Source of the DNA: an uncultured Christensenellaceae bacterium | GTDB taxonomy: Bacteria; Bacillota; Clostridia; Christensenellales; Christensenellaceae | Direction of reading: 5' to 3' | DNA: 39,178 nucleotides | NCBI GenBank assembly: GCA_910588425.1 | Contig: CAJUPM010000004.1 | Coordinates: 85,069 to 124,246, forward strand | In this document: positions 16,806 to 24,809 of the stretch, in pieces | How positions within the stretch are numbered: the stretch's first letter is position 1 | How the letters are laid out: each line of letters begins with the position of its first letter | Translations under genes and position numbers: made by a program | The notes under the pieces: model-generated | What the model was told of the DNA's origin: nothing | Seen by the model: only the letters and a program-made list of their open reading frames with translations | The model's database searches: none

Positions 16806-17002
16806 ATTTTCCATAATTATAGATTTGACGAAACCGGCCAAAATCCTTCTATTTTCCGATTTTTTCAGCGTTTTGCCCGGGAAAGGAAAATATTGGCGCA
16901 TTGCTGTCCGTCCTGTCATATTTCAGCGTTTTCAAGCAAATACATAGAAAAGAGAAAACAGGCGGCCTGCCGCTTTTCAAAACTCTATGAAAGGCCAAAA
17001 AC
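16806..17002. promoter_or_regulatory. Divergent dgt / smsCB intergenic region
   Basis: About 200 bp between two divergently read units. It holds a TATAAT (16816-16821, - strand) next to the dgt start, and a perfect 12-base direct repeat TTTCAGCGTTTT at 16863-16874 and 16921-16932 (58 bp apart, same orientation). A short GC palindrome GCGGCCTGCCGC lies at about 16962-16973. No clear sigma-A promoter for the + strand genes could be chosen. The repeat might bind a regulator (inference). Confidence 0.4.
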
Positions 17003-17674
17003 GTGCTGGTATTAGAAAATATCTCCTTTCGCCTGCCCGGGCGGGCTGTTCTTCAGGATATCAATTTACAGCTGAAACGCGGGAGCCTCACTGTCATCAC
17101 CGGCCCCAACGGCAGCGGAAAGACGACGCTTGCCAAAATCATCTCCGGCATTCTCCAGCCGACGCAGGGAGTTTTGCGCTTTGAGGGCCGCAACATCACA
17201 CGGCTTGGAGTAACCCGGCGCGCAAAGCTGGGCATTTGCTGCACATTTCAGCAGCCCGTCCGCTTCCGCGGGATTTCCGTACGCGATCTTCTGCTGCTTG
17301 CGGCGGGAGAAGGCACAGATGAGCTGGAGCTTAGCGGGTATCTGGAACAGGTGGGCCTCTGCCCGGAAGATTATCTGCATCGGGAGGTGGATGCTGCTCT
17401 ATCCGGCGGGGAGATCAAGCGCATCGAGATCGCCAGCGCCCTGGCCCGCGGCGCCCAGCTCACGATTTTCGACGAGCCCGAGGCCGGCATCGATCTCTGG
17501 AGCTTTCAAAACCTCGTCCAAATTTTCCAGGCACTGCGCAATCAGGGCAAAACCCTGCTCCTCCTCTCACACCAGGAGCGCATTTTATCCATCGCAGACG
17601 AAGTTTTACTCGCCAAAGACGGCGGCCTTCTGCCCTGCGGCGCTTTGCCAAAATCATCTCGGGAGCTTCTATGA
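17003..17674 (+). CDS. smsC: SufC-like Fe-S cluster assembly ATPase (SMS type)
   Basis: ABC-family ATPase that would power Fe-S cluster building on its partner scaffold. 223 residues, a little shorter than SufC (about 250). Seen: Walker A GPNGSGKTT (34-42), a Q-loop in CTFQQPVRF, the signature LSGGEIKRIEIA (from 133), Walker B LTIFDEPEAGID (from 153) and the switch histidine in LLLSHQERIL. SGGE(X)KR is typical of SufC rather than of transporters, and no permease gene is present. GTG start with GAAAGG about 8 bases upstream. Its stop overlaps the next start as ATGA. Confidence 0.88.
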   Translation: MLVLENISFRLPGRAVLQDINLQLKRGSLTVITGPNGSGKTTLAKIISGILQPTQGVLRFEGRNITRLGVTRRAKLGICCTFQQPVRFRGISVRDLLLLAAGEGTDELELSGYLEQVGLCPEDYLHREVDAALSGGEIKRIEIASALARGAQLTIFDEPEAGIDLWSFQNLVQIFQALRNQGKTLLLLSHQERILSIADEVLLAKDGGLLPCGALPKSSRELL

Positions 17675-18585
17675 ATAAAATCACCCAAAAACTGCTCTCC
17701 CTGCTCTCCTGCCAGCCGGATTCCCAAAAGGCCGCTTACAGCCTGCGCGAAGACGGCGCCTGCACCGGTCTTCAAAGCACAGAGCATGTTCGGCTGACAG
17801 CCAAGCCGGGCAATGCCGGAATTGAGATTCTCGTAAAGCCCGGGGCAAGCGGAGAGACGCTCTATCTCCCTGCCTGCATCACCCGCAGTGAGATAGAGGA
17901 TACCGTGTGCAACGATTTTCATATCAAGGCCGGCGCCGAGATCACGATCATCGCCGGCTGCGGCATCCATACCGACAGCGCGCAGAGCTCACAGCATAGC
18001 GGCGTTCACCGCTTTTTTGTGGAAAAGGGCGCCAAAGTGCATTATATTGAGCGGCATATCGGCATAGGCGACATTGGTTCGCGCAGCCTTAGCCCCAAAA
18101 CCCAAATCGAGCTTGGCGAGCACAGCGAGATGCAGATAGATACTGTGCAAATAGAGGGTGTCGACAGAGCCAACCGCGATACCGCCGCAAAGCTTACCCA
18201 GGGCTCCAAGCTCATTCTTCGGGAGCGGCTTTTGACTCAGCAAAATCAAATTGTCCTTTCGGATTTCCAGGCAGAGCTAAATGGCAAAGGTGCCAGCGCC
18301 GATCTAGTCTCGCGCTGTGTTGCCCAAGGCGCATCCAGGCAGTCCCTTCGTTTGCGGATCTATGGGAACGCCCCATGCCGCGGGCATTTGGAGTGCGACG
18401 CGATTCTCATGGGAAAGGCCGAGATAATCGCCGTTCCCGAGCTCATCGCGCGGCATTCGGAGGCACAGCTCATCCACGAAGCCGCCATCGGCAAAATCGC
18501 ATCCGATCAGATCCTCAAACTGATGACCTTGGGTCTGACCCACCAGCAGGCCGAAGCCAGAATCATCCAGGGATTTTTGAAATGA
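17671..18585 (+). CDS. smsB: SufB/SufD-family Fe-S cluster assembly scaffold (SMS type)
   Basis: 304 residues, shorter than SufB (about 470-490) or SufD (about 420). It has the SufBD beta-helix core and the conserved end: RGHLECDAILMGKAEI with Cys242, then VPEL and HEAAIGKIASDQILKLMTLGL with His269 and Glu270, corresponding to the cluster-binding end of SufB/SufD. There is only one SufBD protein and no SufS, SufU or SufE beside it, which is the two-gene SMS layout described for archaea and some anaerobic bacteria. It overlaps smsC by 4 bases and is followed by a strong terminator shared with recA. Confidence 0.88.
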   Translation: MNKITQKLLSLLSCQPDSQKAAYSLREDGACTGLQSTEHVRLTAKPGNAGIEILVKPGASGETLYLPACITRSEIEDTVCNDFHIKAGAEITIIAGCGIHTDSAQSSQHSGVHRFFVEKGAKVHYIERHIGIGDIGSRSLSPKTQIELGEHSEMQIDTVQIEGVDRANRDTAAKLTQGSKLILRERLLTQQNQIVLSDFQAELNGKGASADLVSRCVAQGASRQSLRLRIYGNAPCRGHLECDAILMGKAEIIAVPELIARHSEAQLIHEAAIGKIASDQILKLMTLGLTHQQAEARIIQGFLK

Positions 18586-18642
18586 TCCCGCCGCGCCTGC
18601 CCGATGCCTATGCGCCGCCCTGCCAGCCAATTTCAGAATTTA

Positions 18643-18686
18643 GGCGCGCAAAAAAGAGAGCCGATGGCTCTCTTTTTTTGCGCGCC
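18643..18686. terminator. Bidirectional terminator between smsB (+) and recA (-)
   Basis: Long inverted repeat of about 20 bp: 18643-18662 pairs with 18666-18686 (one base unpaired) around a 3-base loop, containing internal A and T tracts. It serves the convergent smsCB and recA units and touches the recA stop codon. Confidence 0.9.
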
Positions 18687-19708
18687 TATTCCTGCGGCTT
18701 TTCTTCCGCTTTCCCGCCATTGAGCGGCTTGCCCAGCGCCTCGAAGATCTTCTCCTTCACTTCCTGCGCCACTTCCGGATTATCCTCCAGATACTGCCGC
18801 GCATTATCCCTGCCCTGGCCGATACGCGCATCGTTATAGGAGAACCACGCGCCGGCTTTTTGGATGATATTGAACTGCACGCCCAAATTCAGCAGGCTGG
18901 CCGTATAGGAAATGCCCTTTCCATAGAGAATTTCGCATTCGGCCGTCTTAAAGGGCGGAGCAACCTTATTTTTAACGATCTTGATCTTGGTCTTATTGCC
19001 CAGAATCTGATCGCCGTTTTTCAATGCCTCTCCCTTTCGCACCTCCATGCGGACAGAGGAATAGAACTTCAGCGCCCGGCCGCCCGGCGTAACTTCCGGG
19101 TTGCCAAACATGATGCCGACTTTCTCGCGCAGCTGGTTGATGAAAATGGCGACTGTGTTGGATTTGGAGATGGCGGCCGTCAGCTTGCGCAGCGCCTGGC
19201 TCATGAGCCGCGCCTGAGCGGCCATATGCGAATCGCCCATCTCGCCGTCAATTTCTGCTTTGGGCACCAGCGCGGCAACCGAGTCCAGCACGACGACATC
19301 GATGGCGCCGCTGCGGATGAGCGTCTCCATGATCTCCAGCGCCTGCTCTCCGGCATCCGGCTGGGCGACATACAGGTTATCGATATCCACGCCAAGGTTT
19401 TTCGCATAAACCGGGTCCAGCGCGTGCTCGACGTCGATAAACGCCGCCGCGCCGCCCAGCTTCTGCGCTTCGGCCACGACATGCAGGGAGACGGTGGTCT
19501 TGCCCGAAGATTCCGGCCCGTAAATTTCGATAATTCTCCCCCGCGGCAGGCCATTGATGCCAAGGGCGATATCCAGCTCCAGGCAGCCCGTCGGGATGGC
19601 GGAAATCTCCATGTTGGCCGCATGATCGCCCAGCCGCATGATGGCTCCCTTGCCGAATTGTTTCTCAATTTGCGCCAGCGCGCTGTCTAAAGCCTTTTCC
19701 TTATCCAT
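18686..19708 (-). CDS. recA: Recombinase A
   Basis: DNA strand-exchange and SOS co-protease. 340 residues. Walker A GPESSGKTT at 64-72, the MAW motif with the DAEHALD-like FIDVEHALDP, Walker B VVLDSVAAL, the L2-loop region FINQLREKVGIMFGNPE and the TPGGRALKFY segment, all diagnostic. The C-terminal domain is short and ends in a lysine/glutamate-rich tail. ATG with AAGGGG 7 bases upstream; pgsA ends 4 bases before. No LexA-type operator was recognised in front of it, and it appears to be read from the ftsK-rimO-pgsA unit. Confidence 0.98.
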   Translation of the reverse strand: MDKEKALDSALAQIEKQFGKGAIMRLGDHAANMEISAIPTGCLELDIALGINGLPRGRIIEIYGPESSGKTTVSLHVVAEAQKLGGAAAFIDVEHALDPVYAKNLGVDIDNLYVAQPDAGEQALEIMETLIRSGAIDVVVLDSVAALVPKAEIDGEMGDSHMAAQARLMSQALRKLTAAISKSNTVAIFINQLREKVGIMFGNPEVTPGGRALKFYSSVRMEVRKGEALKNGDQILGNKTKIKIVKNKVAPPFKTAECEILYGKGISYTASLLNLGVQFNIIQKAGAWFSYNDARIGQGRDNARQYLEDNPEVAQEVKEKIFEALGKPLNGGKAEEKPQE

Positions 19709-19712
19709 AACC

Positions 19713-20258
19713 TTACCCCTTCAGTAGATTTTTGTTCTGAATGATGTATTCTGCGCAAGACCAAATGGAGAGCACAACGCTGATATAGATGAGGATTTCC
19801 CCCATCGGAATCTTCCAGAGTGAGAAGATCGGGTTTTCCAGCAGGATAACTGCGACACCCACCATCTGGAACGTCGTCTTCCATTTCCCCACCGGCCCCG
19901 CCGCCAGAACGACGCCTTCGGAAGCGGCGATCAGCCGGAAGCCCGAGATGATGAACTCCCGCCCCAGCAGAATGATGCAGACCCAGGCAGGCAGCTTTCC
20001 CCATTCCATGAGCAGAAGCAGCGCCGCCATGGCCAGAATCTTATCTGCGATGGGATCCATGAATTTTCCGATATTGGAAACCAGCTGATATTTGCGCGCG
20101 ATCATGCCGTCCAGCATATCCGAGAGCGCCGCCACGATGAAAATAGCCGCAGCGTAGTAGTTCCAATGGTCTATATGTAGATAATAGCATAAAATGAAGA
20201 AAGGAACTAGGATAATTCTGCCGATCGTGATGGCATTGGGTAAGTTTTTGTACTTCAT
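19713..20258 (-). CDS. pgsA: CDP-diacylglycerol-glycerol-3-phosphate 3-phosphatidyltransferase
   Basis: Membrane enzyme making phosphatidylglycerol phosphate, first committed step to phosphatidylglycerol. 181 residues with four or more hydrophobic segments. The CDP-alcohol phosphotransferase motif DGX2ARX8GX3DX3D is present, from ALSDMLDGMIARKYQLVSNIGKFMDPIADK. N-terminus MKYKNLPNAITIGRI is typical. The ATG overlaps the rimO stop as ATGA; the longer frame upstream lies inside rimO. Confidence 0.95.
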   Translation of the reverse strand: MKYKNLPNAITIGRIILVPFFILCYYLHIDHWNYYAAAIFIVAALSDMLDGMIARKYQLVSNIGKFMDPIADKILAMAALLLLMEWGKLPAWVCIILLGREFIISGFRLIAASEGVVLAAGPVGKWKTTFQMVGVAVILLENPIFSLWKIPMGEILIYISVVLSIWSCAEYIIQNKNLLKG

Positions 20259-21586
20259 TTTGCAATTCCTCCAATGAGCTCGTATTCGTTGGCATCCTCT
20301 ATGTCCACAAGGTAGAATTTTCCGCATTCCAGGGGCTGCTCTGCGTGCACGACGATGCCGCCGTCAATTTCAGGGGATTCCGCATAAGAGCGGCCCAAGT
20401 AGAGATCTTCCTCGGGCAGATACTGCTCTATCACCACTTCCAGCTTCTGGCCGATGCGCTTTTGGTTTGCCCGCAGGGAGATGCCCTGCTGAAGCAGCAT
20501 CAGCTGCTCCACTCTTTCCTGCTTGACTGCCTCTTCTATCTGATCCGGCATTTTTGCCGCAGGCGTTCCGTCTTCCCTCGAATAGGCAAATACCCCCAGC
20601 CGATCAAACTGCAAATCCGCTACACCCTGGCGCAAAATCTCGAACTCCTCCTGGGTTTCTCCCGGGAAACCGGCGATGAGCGTGGTGCGCAGGATGAAGG
20701 CCGGGTCTTTTTGGCGGATCTTCTGGATAGCCTGGTAAGTCGACGCATGGGTATTCCTGCGGTTCATGCGCTTTAGCATAGAGTCCGCCAGGTGCTGAAT
20801 GGGGATATCCAGATAGCGGACGACGTTCTCGTATTTGAGCATGGTATCCAGCAGTTCATCCGTGATGCCGTCCGGATAGCAATAGAGCAGCCGCATCCAT
20901 TTCAGGCCGGGCAGCGGGGCCAGCGCATCGATTAGCTCGCAGATCATGCTCTCTCCCGCAAAATCCATGCCGTATTTGCTCGTATCCTGGGCGACCAGAA
21001 TGATCTCCTGCACGCCCTTTTGCAGCAGCATTTCCGCTTCCTGCCGGATTTCCGCGATGGGCCGGCTCTGCAAATTGCCCCGGATATAGGGAATCGCGCA
21101 GTAAGAGCACCGATTGTTGCAGCCCTCGGCAATTTTAAGATACGCATAGTGCGCAGGCGTCGTCAAAACCCGGCCAAGATAGTCTCCCTCGGCCTTGGCC
21201 TCGTCGTATTCCTCGAAATGCTGATGCTCCAGCACTTTTTCTACTGCCTCTGCGATTTTGTCGTAGGCCGTTACGCCGAGAAACGCATCCACTTCGGGCA
21301 GCTGAGAAGAGAGCTCCTCCCGGTAGCGCCCGGCCAGGCAGCCGCAGACGATGAGCGCCTTCAAATTGCCGTTTTTCTTATACTCCGCCATCTCCAGAAT
21401 CGTATCAATAGATTCCTGCTTTGCGCTCTCGATAAAGCCGCATGTGTTGACGATGATAATATCGGCCTTTGCCGGATCGTCGGTAAACGCATATTGCTTT
21501 TTTTGCAGTGCGCCCAGCATCAGTTCACTGTCCACCCGGTTCTTGGAACAGCCCAGCGATACCATGCCAACTTTGATCTCTCTCAA
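20255..21586 (-). CDS. rimO: Ribosomal protein S12 methylthiotransferase
   Basis: Radical SAM enzyme with two Fe-S clusters that adds a methylthio group to an aspartate of ribosomal protein S12. 443 residues: N-terminal UPF0004 domain with VSLGCSKNRVDSE, NTCGFIESAKQES and VCGCLAGRY (three cluster cysteines); the radical SAM CX3CX2C in GCNNRCSYCAIPYIRG; and a C-terminal TRAM domain ending in the ANEYELIGGIAK segment. DSELMLG after the first cysteine favours RimO over MiaB. Overlaps ftsK upstream (ATGA) and pgsA downstream. Confidence 0.95.
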   Translation of the reverse strand: MREIKVGMVSLGCSKNRVDSELMLGALQKKQYAFTDDPAKADIIIVNTCGFIESAKQESIDTILEMAEYKKNGNLKALIVCGCLAGRYREELSSQLPEVDAFLGVTAYDKIAEAVEKVLEHQHFEEYDEAKAEGDYLGRVLTTPAHYAYLKIAEGCNNRCSYCAIPYIRGNLQSRPIAEIRQEAEMLLQKGVQEIILVAQDTSKYGMDFAGESMICELIDALAPLPGLKWMRLLYCYPDGITDELLDTMLKYENVVRYLDIPIQHLADSMLKRMNRRNTHASTYQAIQKIRQKDPAFILRTTLIAGFPGETQEEFEILRQGVADLQFDRLGVFAYSREDGTPAAKMPDQIEEAVKQERVEQLMLLQQGISLRANQKRIGQKLEVVIEQYLPEEDLYLGRSYAESPEIDGGIVVHAEQPLECGKFYLVDIEDANEYELIGGIAK

Positions 21587-24156
21587 AACGCTTCTCCTCC
21601 ACCAAACATCCTGTGATACTCTTCCCAGCTGATGAGCACCTGCCTTGGCTTGCTGCCGTCTGCCGCAGAGACAAAACCGTTCAATTCCATTTCATCCACC
21701 AGCCGCGCCGCCCTTGCATAGCCGACTTTCAGCCTCCGCTGGAGCATGGAGATGGAGATCTGTTCATATTCCAACGCCAGCTGAATGGCTTTTGGAATCA
21801 GCTCATCCTCGAAACTGCCGCTCTCTGCGCCCTCTTCCTTGGCTTCGGCCGCGCTCTCCACGCCCTTGATAAACTCCTCATCATAATTGCTCTCGACGCC
21901 AAGGCCCTTGATATAATCCAAAACGCGCTCGTTTTCCTGATCCGTCACATAGCAGCCCTGCAATCGAATGGGCTTGCTTGCGCCCACCGGCATATACAGC
22001 ATATCGCCGTTATAGAGCAGCTTCTCCGCGCCGCCCGCATCCAGAATCGTCCGGGAATCGATGGCGGAAGAGACCGTCAGCGCGATGCGCGAAGGAATAT
22101 TGGCCTTGATGAGGCCGGTGATAACGTCCACTCTCGGCGACTGCGTCGCGATGATCAGGTGGATTCCGCTGGCGCGCCCAAGCTGGGCAATGCGGCAGAT
22201 GGAATCCTCCACCTCGTGCGCGCTGGCCATCATGAGGTCCGCCAGCTCATCCACGATGATGACGCGCTTTTTCATCAGTTTCAGGCCGTTTTCCTTGCAG
22301 TATAGATTATAGCGGTCGATATCCTTGACGCCCGCATGTGCAAACAATTTATAGCGGTTGAGCATTTCCGTAACAGACTGGTTAAGTGCCTGCGCCGCCT
22401 TTTTGGGATCTGTGATCACCGGGCCCATCAAATAAGGAATGCCGTTATACATCTCCATTTCCACGACTTTCGGGTCGACCATGACGATTTCCAGCTCGCT
22501 GGGCGGCGTGTGGTAGAGATAGCTCATGATGATGCCGTTGACGCACACGCTCTTGCCTGCGCCGGTCGTGCCCGCAATGAGCAGATGCGGCATTTTGGCA
22601 AGATCTCCATAGACGTTTTTGCCCGAAATATCCTTGCCCACCGCAAAAGCCAGCTTGCTCTTATGGTTTCTAAATTCATCCGTATCCAGCATTTCCCGAA
22701 TGGTAACCGTGGATTTCTTATCGTTGGGCACTTCGATGCCGATGGCCGCCTTTCCCGGAATGGGCGCCTCGATGCGGATGCTGGAGGCCGCCATATTCAG
22801 CGCAATATCGTTGGAAAGGTTGACGATTTTGCTCACCTTGACGCCTGCCGCCGGCTGAAGCTCATAGCGCGTAACCGTCGGCCCCTTGCTTGTGCCGATC
22901 ACCCTGGCGTCGATCCGGAAGCTCTTGAGCGTTTTCTCCAAGATTTCCGCCTTGCCCTGGGTCTCATCTCTTCCGCTCTTCTGAGCGGCCACCGGATTGA
23001 GCAGATCAATGGGCGGCATCTGGTAGATGCCCTCCTGCCCCTGCTCTTTTTGCTCCGCCTGACCCGCATCCTCAGAGGGCGCATCCGTTTTGGACTCTGC
23101 TCCAGAGACTGCCGGCACAATGCTCCGGCTCATACGCTCGGAAGATGCCGGCCGCAAAAGCTCTCCAGCCGAAAGCTCTTGGGAGAAATCCTCTTCCAAT
23201 GGCTCCTCCCAAGCTTCCGGCTCGGAATCATCGTCTTCCTGCGTTGCAGCAAGCTCCGCTGGTTCAATGCTCTCTTCAGTTTCCTCCAGCATCTGCGGCG
23301 GTTCCTGCTCCAAAGCGCTCTGCTCTATCCACTCCTCCTGCACAGGCTCTGCCTTTGCAGCCTGCTCTTTTTCAACAATATCGTCGATATATAGTCTCTT
23401 TTTCTTTGCGGGCAGTTTTTGGCTCTTATATTCAAAGCTCTGTTTATAGGCGCGCTCAATGCTCCGCTGGTTTTTCTCAAGGCTCCGCCGCTCTTTTTCC
23501 AGCTTTCGGATTTCCGGCTCTTCCTCCTGCTCCTCTTCCTCCTGTGCATCGCGCCGCGCTTCCCTGCGCTCTGCCATGCGCTCAAACAGCTCTGCAAAGA
23601 ACTTGCCGAAGGATACGCCGGTCAGCACGATCACGCAGACGACGATCAACGCGCCAAACAGAATCAGCGCGCCCACTTTATCCAGCAACAGCGCGACGGG
23701 ATATGCCAAAAGCCCGCCTAGAACGCCCCCACCCGTCACTTCCAGCGTAGAATCATAGCATTGTTTCAGATATGGGAAATACGCAATCTGCCCGGGGCCA
23801 TAGAGCCGGGCACAGCACAATTCCAAAAAGGAAAGCAGGCTTAGAAATCCTAAAATGCCAACCGCAACCTGATACCCCTTGGGCTTTTTTCCGCGCACAG
23901 CAATGGCCAGGATGCCGCCGCTGATCGTCAGGGCCGGAAGCGCAAAGCTCAGCGCGCCAAACATCCCGAACGAGAAATCGCGGAACCAGGAAATAAAGAT
24001 CGCCTGCGATGCGGAATAGACTGCCACGGCCATAATCAGGCCGAAAGCAATCAGCAAAATGCCGGCAATCTCATTTGCCAGCTGGAATTTTTCCTTTTTC
24101 TTTTTCCTTGCAGGAGTCGTTTTCTTTTTCGTTGTCGTTTTTTTCTTTGTTGCCAT
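21583..24156 (-). CDS. ftsK: DNA translocase FtsK/SpoIIIE
   Basis: Pumps chromosomal DNA through the division or sporulation septum. 857 residues: lysine/threonine-rich N-terminus, four hydrophobic membrane segments (about 25-185), a long charged low-complexity linker (about 190-380), then the motor with Walker A GTTGAGKSVCVN, Walker B VIIVDELADLMM, and a C-terminal gamma winged helix (about 790-857: QISISMLQRRLKVGYARAARL). Start chosen at ATG 24156 (MATKKK) because GGGAG lies about 8 bases upstream; an ATG five codons earlier has no Shine-Dalgarno sequence. In this sporulating context it may serve the SpoIIIE role. Confidence 0.96.
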   Translation of the reverse strand: MATKKKTTTKKKTTPARKKKKEKFQLANEIAGILLIAFGLIMAVAVYSASQAIFISWFRDFSFGMFGALSFALPALTISGGILAIAVRGKKPKGYQVAVGILGFLSLLSFLELCCARLYGPGQIAYFPYLKQCYDSTLEVTGGGVLGGLLAYPVALLLDKVGALILFGALIVVCVIVLTGVSFGKFFAELFERMAERREARRDAQEEEEQEEEPEIRKLEKERRSLEKNQRSIERAYKQSFEYKSQKLPAKKKRLYIDDIVEKEQAAKAEPVQEEWIEQSALEQEPPQMLEETEESIEPAELAATQEDDDSEPEAWEEPLEEDFSQELSAGELLRPASSERMSRSIVPAVSGAESKTDAPSEDAGQAEQKEQGQEGIYQMPPIDLLNPVAAQKSGRDETQGKAEILEKTLKSFRIDARVIGTSKGPTVTRYELQPAAGVKVSKIVNLSNDIALNMAASSIRIEAPIPGKAAIGIEVPNDKKSTVTIREMLDTDEFRNHKSKLAFAVGKDISGKNVYGDLAKMPHLLIAGTTGAGKSVCVNGIIMSYLYHTPPSELEIVMVDPKVVEMEMYNGIPYLMGPVITDPKKAAQALNQSVTEMLNRYKLFAHAGVKDIDRYNLYCKENGLKLMKKRVIIVDELADLMMASAHEVEDSICRIAQLGRASGIHLIIATQSPRVDVITGLIKANIPSRIALTVSSAIDSRTILDAGGAEKLLYNGDMLYMPVGASKPIRLQGCYVTDQENERVLDYIKGLGVESNYDEEFIKGVESAAEAKEEGAESGSFEDELIPKAIQLALEYEQISISMLQRRLKVGYARAARLVDEMELNGFVSAADGSKPRQVLISWEEYHRMFGGGEAF

Positions 24157-24185
24157 GCGGCTTTCTCCCATAAAATATCGATTCT

Positions 24186-24214
24186 ATTATACAGGAAAAG
24201 GCCGCGTTTTACAA
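24186..24214 (-). promoter_or_regulatory. ftsK promoter
   Basis: On the - strand TTGTAA (24214-24209), a 17-base spacer and a perfect TATAAT (24191-24186). The message would begin near 24179, giving a leader of roughly 24 bases before the chosen ftsK start, and may carry ftsK-rimO-pgsA-recA. Confidence 0.75.
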
Positions 24215-24293
24215 TCACCCCGAAAACAGAAAAGTTTTGCCATATTCCCGCGGCGGATCAGCGGCTTTTCTTCTCCTAAAAGCGCAGTTTTGC

Positions 24294-24731
24294 TCAGTTC
24301 CAGCGCCCCCATACGACGATCTCGGCATCCGTCCCGCCATCGCCATATTCGGATACCAGCAGATATGTTTCATCTGCTGCAATCCCATAGCATCTGTCGC
24401 TGCCCTTTTTATGCAGCTGGCTGCCCAGATAAATCTTATTATCGTCCCAAAATTTCACCTTCTGCCCGCTTGGCAAAGAATATTCCAGATTGATAAAAGA
24501 GCCTTTGAGGGCATATAGCTCGCTCACTTGCTGCATCTCCTCTATGCCAAGCGAACGAAACGCCACTATCAGCTTTTCCCTGAACGCATCCAGCTCCGCC
24601 TCTCCTTTTTTGCAGCACGCCGCAACGACACATTCTGCGCCAAAGGGCTGGCCGTCCGTCTCCGCGCATCCATTGCAGCTTCCGCACAGTTCGCAGCGCC
24701 CGCAATCCACCCCGCAAATTGATTTTTTCAT
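24294..24731 (-). CDS. DUF3795 cysteine-rich protein
   Basis: 145 residues, function unknown. The N-terminal third holds nine cysteines (6, 10, 13, 16, 19, 22, 34, 39, 40) in the DUF3795 pattern starting CGVDCGRC, most likely a metal-binding module (inference). The C-terminal part (about 45-145) contains LKGSFINLEYSLPSGQKVKF and DRCYGIAADETYLLVSEYG, a conserved extension of this subfamily. GGAGGGAAG sits directly in front of the ATG. It stands alone between the ispH-rpsA terminator and the ftsK promoter; no obvious promoter of its own was found in the 45-base gap. Confidence 0.82.
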   Translation of the reverse strand: MKKSICGVDCGRCELCGSCNGCAETDGQPFGAECVVAACCKKGEAELDAFREKLIVAFRSLGIEEMQQVSELYALKGSFINLEYSLPSGQKVKFWDDNKIYLGSQLHKKGSDRCYGIAADETYLLVSEYGDGGTDAEIVVWGRWN

Positions 24732-24773
24732 CTTCCCTCCATTATTTCCAAAATAAGAAATCGAATTTGAGAT

Positions 24774-24802
24774 AAAAAAAGAAGCCTTCCGGCTTCTTTT
24801 TT
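24774..24802 (-). terminator. Terminator after ispH-rpsA
   Basis: Perfect 10-bp stem (24777-24786 with 24791-24800) with a TTCC/GGAA-type 4-base loop and flanking A and T tracts. It closes the long operon that starts at the asp23 promoter. Confidence 0.9.
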
Positions 24803-24809
24803 CTTTTGC

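Noticed and set aside
16806..16919. Longer dgt start (extra 38 residues)
   Set aside because: No Shine-Dalgarno sequence, no resemblance to homologue N-termini, and it covers the repeat-containing intergenic DNA.
17003..18585. ABC transporter operon
   Set aside because: The ATPase has the SufC-type signature, and its partner is a soluble SufBD protein without membrane segments.
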